DNA of 64,000 nt from Sepiola atlantica (Eukaryota; Mollusca; Cephalopoda; Sepiida; Sepiolidae): assembly GCA_963556195.1 (NCBI GenBank), contig OY744551.1, positions 10,115,100-10,179,099 on the forward strand. Direction: 5' to 3'. The notes under the pieces are model-generated. The model ran no database searches, had not been told where the DNA came from, and was given only the letters and a program-made list of their open reading frames with translations. Positions 55,076 through 64,000 of the stretch are shown here, piece by piece; the stretch's first letter is position 1; the number at the start of each line of letters is the position of its first letter. The position numbers and the translations under genes are program-made.

Positions 55076-56062
55076 GACAGGTAATTTCGGCTGTCGAACA
55101 CGACAATCTGCAACACTTCCGATGTAGGATTTTCCACCACCCCTACCTAGGATTTTAGGGGCGTGCTTCTACTGCTACCACACACACATTTCTTCTACAT
55201 ATGAAGATTTTTTTTATTGCAGGTGGCGTACTAAACATTAGAATGCCAAAAGTCGCTGTATGTCATGTCAGACATTCTGGAGCCACTCAGTCAGTAAGGA
55301 CAGTCCTTCTTTAACATTCCCGTTTCATATATACATATACTGACTATAGCTTAGACACATATAAAAAAACACCTTTTCTCGTATATACACACATTTGGGA
55401 ATTTTATCATTCATACACAAACGTAACGTCTCGTATAAAAGTATTTATCTCGGTCGGTCGATATACACTCTTCTTTCGCGTTTGTAGTTCCACGTGTTAC
55501 TACATTGTGTGTATTGTTTCACACGCTCGTAAATTCATCCCAAAATATCAGACAACATTTCACGTAGATGAACCAAACACCCAACAAAGGTCAGCTGCAA
55601 AGTGATTGGCGCAACATATGGCAATATTTGACGTGAGCAAAGAAAATGGTGACAGCCCGATTTTAAAAGAACGTTTCAAAATCTCACGTCAACCTTCTTT
55701 TTTTTTTTTTAATTCTATTAACTAGTTTACACCTGCCGTCCAAATTGATGGAAAATAAAAATTATGCTTCGCCAGTGTTCGCACTAATCTAAATCTGGAC
55801 CCACCCTTTCTTCTTCTCTGCACTCTGACTTATGACCTGAACCGAAACGAGCATGCACACGTCTCCCATTCAGAATATTTTATGCAAAGTTTGGCTCCCT
55901 CTTTTGTTATTGTCATTGTGCCCCATTTTTTCTTGTGGCATCCGTAAATTGAAAGAAAAAGTGTAGTACTACAAACGGCAAGCAGCAGCATGACAACCAA
56001 CTAATATGCATGTACGGACACTTTTTTCTTAATATGAACTCTTCTCTATTCCCTACAACTAG
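55076..56062. other. Unique-looking intergenic sequence
   Basis: 55290-55475 is a dispersed repeat (see 53620). The rest shows no repeat copy known from this window and lies just upstream of the candidate exon at 56063. Confidence 0.4.
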
Positions 56063-56248
56063 GACATTTATCCTTCACATTATGGACTCTCAGCCCTTTT
56101 CTTAATCCTGGCTCCTACACTTATTTTATTACTAATATCATTCTCCTTTGCAATTATTACGAATGTTTATGAAAGATGGCCCAATGAAGTTGTTATAAAT
56201 ATTAGAAATGGACTCCGTCCCTTTTCTATAGAAGAACAGTCTTTCTAA
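56063..56248 (+). CDS. Candidate terminal exon of an unknown membrane protein
   Basis: After a good acceptor (TCTATTCCCTACAACTAG|) a frame of 61 codons runs to TAA at 56246. It reads DIYPSHYGLSALFLILAPTL, ILLLISFSFAIITNVYERWP and NEVVINIRNGLRPFSIEEQS F. Residues 10-34 form a clear transmembrane segment, with a short hydrophilic tail. Composition is normal and not repeat-like, and no copy occurs elsewhere in the window. There is no start codon, so it would be a 3' exon of a gene whose earlier exons are unplaced. I do not recognise the family, and chance is possible for a frame this short. Confidence 0.4.
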   Translation, partial: DIYPSHYGLSALFLILAPTLILLLISFSFAIITNVYERWPNEVVINIRNGLRPFSIEEQSF

Positions 56249-56600
56249 CTTTGCCCTCATGGGGAGGTAAGCAAATCAAAAGAAAATATATAATACTAAA
56301 TCTTGCAAGTCATTAACAATAAGTTCATGAAAACTTTTGTCAAACATTGATCAGTTTACTCGAAATAACAAAATGGGTGTCGGCTTCAAAATATCAGTTT
56401 TCATTTTTTTTTTTTTTCGTTCTTTTTTTAGAATGACAATAAGTTAACGAACACATCTCTATATTAAAGCAAATTATAAGACAACTTCACGTGTTTTCGT
56501 GTGTGTATTTCAATTTCTCGTTACTATGTGACTTACAAATCTATTACTATTAGTAATAGAAGTACAATAGTAGATTGATCGGAGTAATAGTATAGTTTGG
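56249..56600. other. Intergenic sequence
   Basis: 56475-56545 resembles 57730-57785 (ATAAGACA..CTCGT.ACT.TGTGACTTACA), so similar sequence flanks the Helitron on both sides. Confidence 0.4.
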
Positions 56601-57722
56601 CTATACTAATGGAGATTTGGTATCTGTCCGTCTGAAGTCAAAATTGTACTTTACTTCGATTAATGTGCTATTGTACTTCTATTACTAATGGAGATTTGGT
56701 ATCTGTCTGTCTATACTGTTACTTCTATCAATCTACTATTGTATTTTTATTATTAATAGAGATTTGGTATCTGTCTGTCTGAAGTCGAAACTATACTATT
56801 ACTTCTATAATGTACTATTGTATTTTTATTACTAATGAAGATTTGGTATCTGTCTGTCTGAAGTCGAAACTATACTATTACTTCTATAATGTACTATTGT
56901 ATTTTTATTACTAATGGAGATTTGGTATCTGTCTGTCTGAAGTCCAAACTATACTATTACTTCTATAATGTACTATTGTATTTTTATTATTAATGGAGAT
57001 TTGGTATCTGTCTGTCTGAAGTTCAAACTATACTATTACTTCTATAATGTACTATTGTATTTTTACTACTAATGGAGATTTGGTATCTGTCTGCCGAAAC
57101 TATACTATGAATTTTATTAATTGCAATATTGTATGTTTATATGTTTTTATGTAAAGTATTTACTCGTAAACTAATTAACCGACCATTATGATTTTTGGAA
57201 CACAGATGCTTGACGTGAGGGTGAGTAATGTGTGCTATGTTTAGTTTTATGCAAAGGGGACAAAGAGGGGGGATGGAAAGCCCTTTGTGAAAATGGAAAT
57301 ACCTCCGATTTTTTTTAAATTCAACAATATGTACTAGGTATTAATTAATAAATGTTCCTCAAAATTTCAGTTACTTTGGAGTATTGTAAAAGGGATTTTA
57401 AGGCGCATACTATGGTCACAACCTCCCATTTGAAAATTCAAATATTTCAGATTTGCATTGAATTTGATCCATAGTCATTAGACACCAATTAAGCAAGATT
57501 CCCTGAATTTCAATCTCTTCTTAAGACCCCCTTAAGCTTAAGCCGTTAATTTTAGACATTTTCTAGAATAAAAAATAATGTAATAGATTGTGATCCAAAA
57601 TTAGAATACAGATACTAGACATAAGGTTTGATTTCAATCTTCGTAAGGAGACATAAAAGTGGTGTAAAACCCTTTTGTTTAGGGAATAAATTTTACCTGT
57701 CCTGGGACGGGTATTCTTCTAG
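56601..57722 (+). mobile_element. Helitron-like element with tandem 5' segment
   Basis: It starts CTATACTAATGGAGATTTGG. The 3' end is an ACCTGTCCTGGGACGGGT hairpin, then ATTCTTCTAG|T. The 5' part repeats seven times with a period of about 79 bp (GAGATTTGGTATCTGTCTGT). No Rep/helicase frame. Confidence 0.65.
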
Positions 57723-57875
57723 TAAAATCATAAGACATGTGTTTGTTTTTCTCGTGACTTTGTGACTTACACAGTGAATTAATATTTTTTAAATTGATTT
57801 ATTACTAGTGGTACCCGTGCCCTGACATCGCCTGGGAAAATTAAGAAAACTAAGAATTACAAATCCACAAGTAAA
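57723..57875. other. Spacer with second Helitron-like 3' end
   Basis: On the minus strand, GGCACGGGTACCACTAGT (57805-57823) looks like a Helitron 3' end. Confidence 0.4.
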
Positions 57876-58200
57876 TTGGCCTTTTGGCCAAGATCAAAGT
57901 GTAGTATCTGTTCCGATGGATACTGCACCCCATAGACTGGTATTGTCTTAGCCTTCGGGGCTTGATTTACGCCGGTCTACGGGTCTGTCCTGTGAAGTTC
58001 TAGGAGGTCCACCCTCCCAGGCTTTGCCTCCCCTCTTTTGGGAGGAGTAAGTTTATTGCTTACTGCCTGAGGCGCCCCTACCGGGAAATGCCGACGGGGC
58101 TGCCCAGGCAATTTTTAAATGGCCAGATAGCTCACCTCTCAAGCGCTGGCTTATCTAATCTCACTTTCCCGACCTTGTGTCACATCTTACCGCTGTGGGA
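57876..58200 (+). mobile_element. U2-headed short element, family A
   Basis: The head TTGGCCTTTTGGCCAAGATC, AAAGTGTAGTATCTGTTCCG is close to U2 snRNA. The body is collinear with the inverse of 55070-54760: GGTATTGTCTTAGCCTTCGG, CGGGTCTGTCCTGTGAAGTT, TGCCTCCCCTCTTTTGGGAG, GCCGACGGGGCTGCCCAGGC and CCTTGTGTCACATCTTACCG. It has a roughly 50-base segment (GGCCAGATAGCTCACCTCTC) that the other copy lacks. Confidence 0.8.
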
Positions 58201-58234
58201 GGTAGATAAATAACTTGACTTGTTACTCGGGGTC

Positions 58235-58545
58235 AAATATTACAACAGCTATGTCCGTAATGCCATGCTACATGCAAGTGAATAATGGGGTCCTACGTAT
58301 TCGGTCTTTCTGGGCATGCCGAGGAATGACATGGCTATGGTTTCATTGATTTGGGGTGTGCGCTTTGATGACAGAATCAGTTCTGACTCCCTTTTGTTGA
58401 GGTTGAAGGTGCCCAGACTGGAGTCTGCTCTGTGTTGCAACCGCGTACGGTGGTATGGACATGTTGAACGAAGCTCTGGTTGGATTAATAGGCGTACACC
58501 ATCTCAATTGAGGGTAAGCGAGGAAAAAGATTGAAATTTTTAAAA
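58235..58545 (+). mobile_element. GAT-tail-type LINE C-terminus, part 1
   Basis: NSYVRNAMLHASE.WGPTYSV, FLGMPRNDMAMVSLIWGVRF, DDRISSDSLLLRLKVPRLES and NRVRWYGHVERSSGWI match the tail after the reverse transcriptase. The frame ends at a lysine/aspartate-rich spot where the next array starts. It continues at 59915. Confidence 0.8.
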
Positions 58546-58559
58546 TCTGTTTTTATTTT

Positions 58560-59735
58560 ACTTGTTAATAAAAATAAATGTTGAAAATATCAATTTAAAA
58601 AAATGTTGAATATCAATTTAAAAAATGTTGAATATCAATTTTTAAAAAATGTTGAATATCAATTTAAAAAAATGTTGAATATCAATTTAAAAAATGTTGA
58701 AAATATCAATTTAAAAAAATGTTGAATATCAATTTAAAAAATGTTGAATATCAATTTAAAAAAATGTTGAAAATATCAATTTAACAAAAGTTTGAATATT
58801 AATTTAAAAAACTGTTGAAAATATCAATTTAAAAAATGTTGAATATCAATTTAACAAAAGTTTGAATATATATTTAAAAAACTGTTGAAAATATCAATTA
58901 AAAAAAATGTTGAATATCAATTTAAAAAGATGTTGAAAATATCAATTTTAAAAAAATGTTGAATATCAATTTAAAAAAATGTTGAATATCAATTTAAAAA
59001 ATGTTGAAAATATACATTAAAAAACTGTTGAAAATATCAATTTAAAAAAATGTATAATATAAATTTAAAAAAATGTTGAATATCAATTTAAAATAATGTT
59101 GAAAATATCAATTAAAAAAAATGTATAATATCAATTTAAAAAAATGTTGAATATCAATTTAAAAAAATGTTGAATATCAATTTAAAAAAATGTTGAATAT
59201 CAATTTAAAAAATGTTGAATATCAATTTAAAAAGATGTTGAAAATATCAATTTAAAAAATGTTGAATATCAATTTAAAATATGTTGAATATTAATTTTAA
59301 AAATGTTGAATATCAATTTAAAAAATGTTGAAAATATCAATTTAAAAAATGTTTAATATCAATTTTAAAAAATGTTGAATATCAATTTAAAAAAATGTTG
59401 AAAATATCAATTTTAAAAAATGTTGAATATCAATTTAAAAAATGTTGAATATCAATTTAAAAAAATGTTTAATATCAATTTAAAAAAATGTTGAAAATAT
59501 CAACTTAAAAAAATATTGAAAAGATCAATTTAAAAAATGTTAAATATCAATTTAAAAAAATGTTGAAAATATCAATTTAAAAAAATGTTGAATATCAATT
59601 TAAAACATGTTGAATATCAATTTAAAAAATGTTGAATATCAATTTAAAAAAACGTAGAATATCAATTTAAAAAATGTTGAATATCAATTTAAAAAAATGT
59701 TGAAAATATCAATTTTAAAAAATGTAATTTTTACT
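58560..59735. repeat. About 24-27-bp A-rich tandem array within a LINE
   Basis: About 45 units of AAATGTTGAATATCAATTTA plus A3-A7, with a longer TTGAAAATATCAATTT form. It separates the two halves of one LINE reading frame. Confidence 0.93.
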
Positions 59736-59914
59736 TGAGATTGACATCTGATAGGGACATATTCTTTTGTTTATTTATTTTTTCTTTAGTTTTTATATGC
59801 CAATGTGTTTTTTATTATTTTAAAAAAGTAGTGTGTTTATGAATTAATGACTCCAGTGTCAAGTTATTTTTACCTTTTTATTTGTTATTTGTCTAAATGG
59901 TGTCCATCTAATAG

Positions 59915-60063
59915 ACCTGACCAGGCCGAGAAAGACTTGGAATGACTCAGTCGAAGATGACCTCAAGCAATGGCACATCAAAACCAACGTTAATGATAGG
60001 ATTTTATGGAGAAAGGCGCTTCGTGCCGACGTGGCCAAAGTGCAACCCGCATCCGATATGTAA
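59915..60063 (+). mobile_element. LINE C-terminus, part 2, with stop codon
   Basis: TRPRKTWNDSVEDDLKQWHI, KTNVNDRILWRKALRADVAK and VQPASDM end at TAA (60061-60063). It is the expected continuation (GRPRKTW..D) of 58235-58545. A diverged second copy of this end lies at 60905-60995. Confidence 0.75.
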
Positions 60064-60400
60064 GAAACATGTTAAACAAGGAAGAAGTCTTGTGGCGGAA
60101 TTGATGATCTTGAGCCAGAATCGAGCGGTGGAGATGGCCCGGACTTACTTCATCCCCGCAGTAAGAGGGTCCGCCTTTGCCTGGCTTGCAGATGGAAAGG
60201 GAAATAAGTTTTGGCTTACTAGTTTTCTAGTGAGGATTGAACTTGCAACCTCGAAATAACAAATCTACTGGTTGCTGCACAATAATACGTGGATTCGTCT
60301 TGACGACAAATAGATTATGATTATGAAAATGATTGTTTTTTCTGATTGGTTAAGCGGAATTAACTGAAGGAAAATCTGCTAATAAAAAGAGAAGATTATT
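60064..60400. other. LINE-flanking sequence with tRNA-like B-box
   Basis: On the minus strand, GAGGTTGCAAGTTCAATCCTC (60236-60256) resembles a pol III B-box of a SINE head. 60105-60200 resembles 25340-25435. Confidence 0.4.
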
Positions 60401-60409
60401 AATCATAAT

Positions 60410-60440
60410 GGGTGAAGGCGAAGGCGAAGGCGAAGGCGAA
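60410..60440. repeat. (GAAGGC)n hexanucleotide repeat
   Basis: Four to five units of GGCGAA. Confidence 0.85.
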
Positions 60441-60534
60441 GTGAGTGTTGAGTGAGACTCTGCGGTGAGCCAAAGTATTTTTTGTTCATTGGAGCTCAAA
60501 GTTACACAGAAGGTTTTTGTGCTTCTACAGGAAT

Positions 60535-60890
60535 TGAACCGAACTGAGTTTTTTTTTTGTTTGTTTAACGTTTGGAGTCTAGTCATAGACTTCTGAATTC
60601 CCATCTTTCAAGTCTTTTGAAATACAGCGTGCGAGGGCTATCTGAGGACATTTTTCGTATGTTAAATGAACAACAATATTTTAACAAAAAATATTTAAAT
60701 CAAATTGACACAAATATCTTTGGTGATACTTCTTTATCTAATTATTCTATGAGTTCATCTTTCGCTTCAATGACTTCTTCCATTCGGGCTCGAAACCGTT
60801 CACCAGCTGAAATTAAGTGGTCCCTATTCATTTCTGGACAATGGGGGCCTTTATTGAAACTATGAGGATGTCGATTAGTCTTCCTTTCAA
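60535..60890 (+). other. Unidentified open frame, no ATG
   Basis: From about 60572 to 60865 a plus frame reads KYSVRGLSEDIFRMLNEQQY, FNKKYLNQIDTNIFGDTSLS and IRARNRSPAEIKWSLFISGQ. It has ordinary composition, but no start codon, clear splice site or family is recognised. The segment GTGCTTCTACAGGAATTGAACCG just before (60517) matches the GGTGCTTCTACAG element ends. Confidence 0.25.
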
Positions 60891-61024
60891 CAACGCTCCA
60901 CACGTAATAGTCCAATGTAAATGATAAAGTTTGATGGATGAAAGTTGCTTTGTGCCACTATGGCCAATGTGCAACCCGCATCTGATATGAAAGGAATGCG
61001 TTTGTTGCTAGAAAAGTCTGCACT

Positions 61025-61665
61025 GTTACTATCGGCGCAATCTTGCATCCCTAGGCTTGTTTTGCTAGTACTTCCACAGAATATTCTGTGACGAACTAAC
61101 TGCATTTGTACCCCCCCTCAACCTTCTTCTTCTTCTTTCTTGTGAATTAGATCATTCTGGTGTTGGCATTAGTTTCCCCAATGTTTTTCTAGTTAGAAAT
61201 CTTTCTGGAAAGACATCGGGTACTTACAGGAAGGACCACAGGAAGGTTGCCAACATCCCTAAGTGAAAGTGGTACTATGGAACCGACTGGATTCGAACTT
61301 GGAACACCCAGGTCTTCAGTCCATGTCGTTATCCACTTGACCCCCCCCTCACCTCCCCCCCCCTCAACCTAAATACCCCCAACAAATCCGACTAGCAGCA
61401 AAATCCCACCCCTTCCCTGTAGAGGTCCCTAGATACCAGAAACCTTTCTACTCTAATAGATTCTTTCTGCAGATCGCTTGCCTTTGGAGTTCCATCCCTG
61501 CTTCTTGTTTCTATGACTGGATTACCATGCAGAAATTTAAATAGAATGTGAACAAACATTTCACTGTACAACTCCCAACTTAGGATGCCTCCCTATAAAT
61601 CTGGCCCCTAATAACAGTAGCCCCTTACATCTCAGTGGCAATGTACCTAGTTTGGAATGAATCAA
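61025..61665 (+). mobile_element. Jockey/CR1-like LINE fragment split by a SINE
   Basis: The parts 61025-61125 and 61371-61665 join across the SINE. The coding tail has CCACCCCTTCCCTGTAGAGG (HPFPVEVPRY), TCTACTCTAATAGATTCTTT and a 3' block CCCCTTACATCTCAGTGGCA. Frames are decayed. Confidence 0.75.
61126..61356 (-). mobile_element. tRNA-headed SINE with 14-bp TSD
   Basis: Same family as 45543-45767. On the minus strand it has GTGGATAACGACATGGACTG (A-box side), AAGTTCGAATCCAG (B-box), the AACCTTCCTGTGGTCCTTCC body and an (AAGAAG)n tail. CCCCCCCTCAACCT flanks both ends (61112-61125 and 61357-61370). Confidence 0.9.
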
Positions 61666-61718
61666 GTAAAAAAAAAGGAGAGCTACTACTGACTTGTTTG
61701 GTTGGCCACAATGTGTGT

Positions 61719-64000
61719 GTGTGTGTTTTGGGGGTGTGGTTTTCATTTACAATCATCATTATTTTTTTTGTGTTTTTTGTTTTGGGAGTGTGGTTTTAAT
61801 TTAAAATCATCATTATTTTTTTTGTTTTGGGGGTGTGGTTTTAATTTAAAATCATCATTATTTTTTTTTTGTTTTGGGGGTGTGGTTTTAATTTACAATC
61901 ATCATTATTTTTTTGTTTTGGGGGTGTGGTTTTAATTTACAATCATCATTATTTTTTTTTGTTTTGCGGGTGTGGTTTTAATTTACAATCATCATTATTT
62001 TTTTGTTTTGGGGTGTGGTTTTAATTTAAAATCATCATTATTTTTTTTTGTTTTGCGGGTGTGGTTTTAATTTAAAATCATCATTATTTTTTTTTTGTTT
62101 TGGGGGTGTGGTTTTAATTTACAATCATCATTATTTTTTTGTTTTGGGGTGTGGTTTTAATTTACAATCATCATTATTTTTTTTTGTTTTGCGGGTGTGG
62201 TTTTAATTTAAAATCATCATTATTTTTTTTTTGTTTTGGGGGTGTGGTTTTAATTTACAATCATCATTATTTTTTTTTGTTTTGCGGGTGTGGTTTGAAT
62301 TTACAATCATCATTATTTTTTTTTGTTTTGGGGTGTGGTTTTAATTTACAATCATCATTATTTTTGTTTGTTTTGGGGGTGTGGTTTTAATTTACAATCA
62401 TCATTATTTTTTTTTGTTTTTTGGGGATGTGGTTTTAATTTAAAATCATCATTTTTTTTTGTTTTGGGGGTGTGGTTTTAATTTACAATCATCATTATTT
62501 TTTTTGTTTTGGGGTGTGGTTTTAATTTTAAATCATCATTTTTTGTTTGTTTTGGGGGTGTGGTTTTAATTTACAATCATCATTATTTTTGTTTTGGGGG
62601 TGTACTTTTAATTTAAAATCATTTTTTTTTGTTTTGGGGGTGTGGTTTTAATTTATAATCATCATTATTTTGTTTGTTTTGGGGGTGTGGTTTTAATTTA
62701 AAATCATTATTTTTTTTGTTTTGGGGGTGTGGTTTTAATTTACAATCATCATTATTTTTTTTGTTTTGGGGTGTGGTTTTAATTTTAAATCATCATTATT
62801 TTTTTGTTTTGGGGTGTGGTTTTAATTTACAATCATCATTATTTTTTTGTTTTGGGGGTGTGGTTTTAATTTACAATCATCATTATTTTTTTGTTTTGGG
62901 GTGTGGTTTTAATTTACAATCATCATTATTTTTTTTTGTTTTGGGGTGTAGTTTTAATTTACAATCATCATTTTTATTTTTGTTTTGGGGGTGTAGTTTT
63001 AATTTACAATCATCATTTTTATTTTTGTTTTGGAGGTGTGGTTTTAATTTACAATCATCATTATTTTTTTTGTTTTGGGGGTGTGGTTTTAATTTACAAT
63101 CATCATTATTTTTTTTGTTTTGGGGGTGTGGTTTTAATTTAAAATCATCATTATTTTTTTTGTTTTGGGGGTGTGGTTTTAATTTACAATCATCATTTTT
63201 GTTTTGTTTTGGGGGTGTGGTTTTAATTTACAATCATCATTTTTTTTTGTTTTGGGGGTGTGGTTTTAATTTACAATCATCATTATTTTTGTTTGTTTGG
63301 GGGGGGTGTGGTTTTAATTTACAATCATCATTATTTTTTTTGTTTTGGGGTGTGGTTTTAATTTACAATCATCATTATTTTTTTTGTTTTGGGGTGTGGT
63401 TTTAATTTACAATCATCATTATTTTTTTTGTTTTGGGGGTGTGGTTTTAATTTACAATCATCATTATTTTTTTGTTTTTGGGTGTGGTTTTAATTTACAA
63501 TCATCATTATTTTTTTTGTTTTGGGGGTGTGGTTTTAATTTACAATCATCATTATTTTTTTTGTTTTGGGGTGTGGTTTTAATTTACAATCATCATTATT
63601 TTTTTTGTTTTTGGGTGTGGTTTTAATTTACAATCATCATTATTTTTTTGTTTTTGGGTGTGGTTTTAATTTACAATCATCATTATTTTTTTTGTTTTGG
63701 GGTGTGGTTTTAATTTACAATCATCATTATTATTTTTGTTTTGGGGGTGTGGTTTTAATTTACAATCATCATTATTTTTTTGTTTTTGGGTGTGGTTTTA
63801 ATTTACAATCATCATTATTTTTTTTGTTTTTGGGTGTGGTTTTAATTTACAATCATCATTATTTTTTTGTTTTTGGGTGTGGTTTTAATTTACAATCATC
63901 ATTATTTTTTTGTTTTTGGGTGTGGTTTTAATTTACAATCATCATTATTATTTTTGTTTTTGGGTGTGGTTTTAATTTACAATCATCATTATTTTTGTTT
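61719..64000. repeat. About 46-bp tandem array, about 50 units, running off the window
   Basis: The unit is TTTTGGGGGTGTGGTTTTAA, TTTACAATCATCATTATTTT and TTTTG, with lengths of about 44-48. Early units more often have AAAATCATCATT and later ones TTTTTGGGTGTGG, a gradient of variants. Where length is 45 or 48 the FWGCGFNLQSSLFFL frame continues, giving open frames up to 243 codons that are artefacts. Confidence 0.96.

Noticed and set aside
61702..63931. FWGCGFNLQSSLFFL repeat proteins
   Set aside because: Frames change with unit length across the 46-bp array; the open stretches are accidental.

Overview
This is an animal nuclear window: AT-rich, repeat-dense, with spliced exons and consensus GT/AG sites, retrotransposons of several classes and very long simple and tandem repeats. 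A short interstitial TTAGGG-type array and LINE 3' ends running into (GAT)n resemble molluscan, possibly cephalopod, genomes. That placement is inference from repeat style and is not secure.

The one confidently recognised host gene is on the minus strand. Three exons join in perfect phase: exon 1 (40507-40690), exon 2 (9117-9207) and exon 3 (4224-4370). They encode about 141 residues of the N-terminus of a protein O-glucosyltransferase 1 (POGLUT1/Rumi) orthologue: a signal peptide, the cysteine-rich lead and the conserved DCMFPSR segment. Intron 1 is about 31.3 kb and intron 2 about 4.7 kb, and intron 3 runs off the left edge, so positions 1-40506 are almost entirely intron filled with mobile elements. 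A CpG-rich stretch lies at and upstream of exon 1. The right 23 kb is upstream or intergenic sequence, with one possible terminal exon of an unidentified membrane protein (56063-56248, plus strand) and a weaker exon candidate at 46400-46516.

Mobile elements with defined ends are unusually clear. They include a 2.07-kb hAT element (15583-17651, 8-bp TSD) splitting a LINE, and a 700-bp Helitron (4597-5296) whose empty site is preserved in two other repeat copies. A 552-bp Merlin element (28939-29490) has 82-bp near-identical terminal repeats, an 8-bp TSD and a transposase remnant, and several GGTGC-ended relatives sit nearby. A hAT-like MITE (24378-25137) has one terminal repeat grown into a minisatellite. 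There is also a solo-LTR candidate, a Penelope-like inverted repeat, two LINE families (a Jockey/CR1-like one and a GAT-tailed one), tRNA-headed SINEs, a 5S-rRNA-headed SINE, and two families of short elements headed by the 5' end of U2 snRNA.

Tandem arrays take up a large share: a 24-bp array (6.9-8.6 kb), T-rich array (20.6-21.6 kb), (GA)n and A-rich arrays (36-38.4 kb), 22/23-bp array (42.5-43.2 kb), 38-bp array with higher-order structure (47.1-49.0 kb), 9-bp array (51.3-51.9 kb), 24-27-bp array inside a LINE (58.6-59.7 kb) and a roughly 46-bp array running off the right end (61.7-64.0 kb). Most long open frames in the window are translations of these arrays and are not genes.
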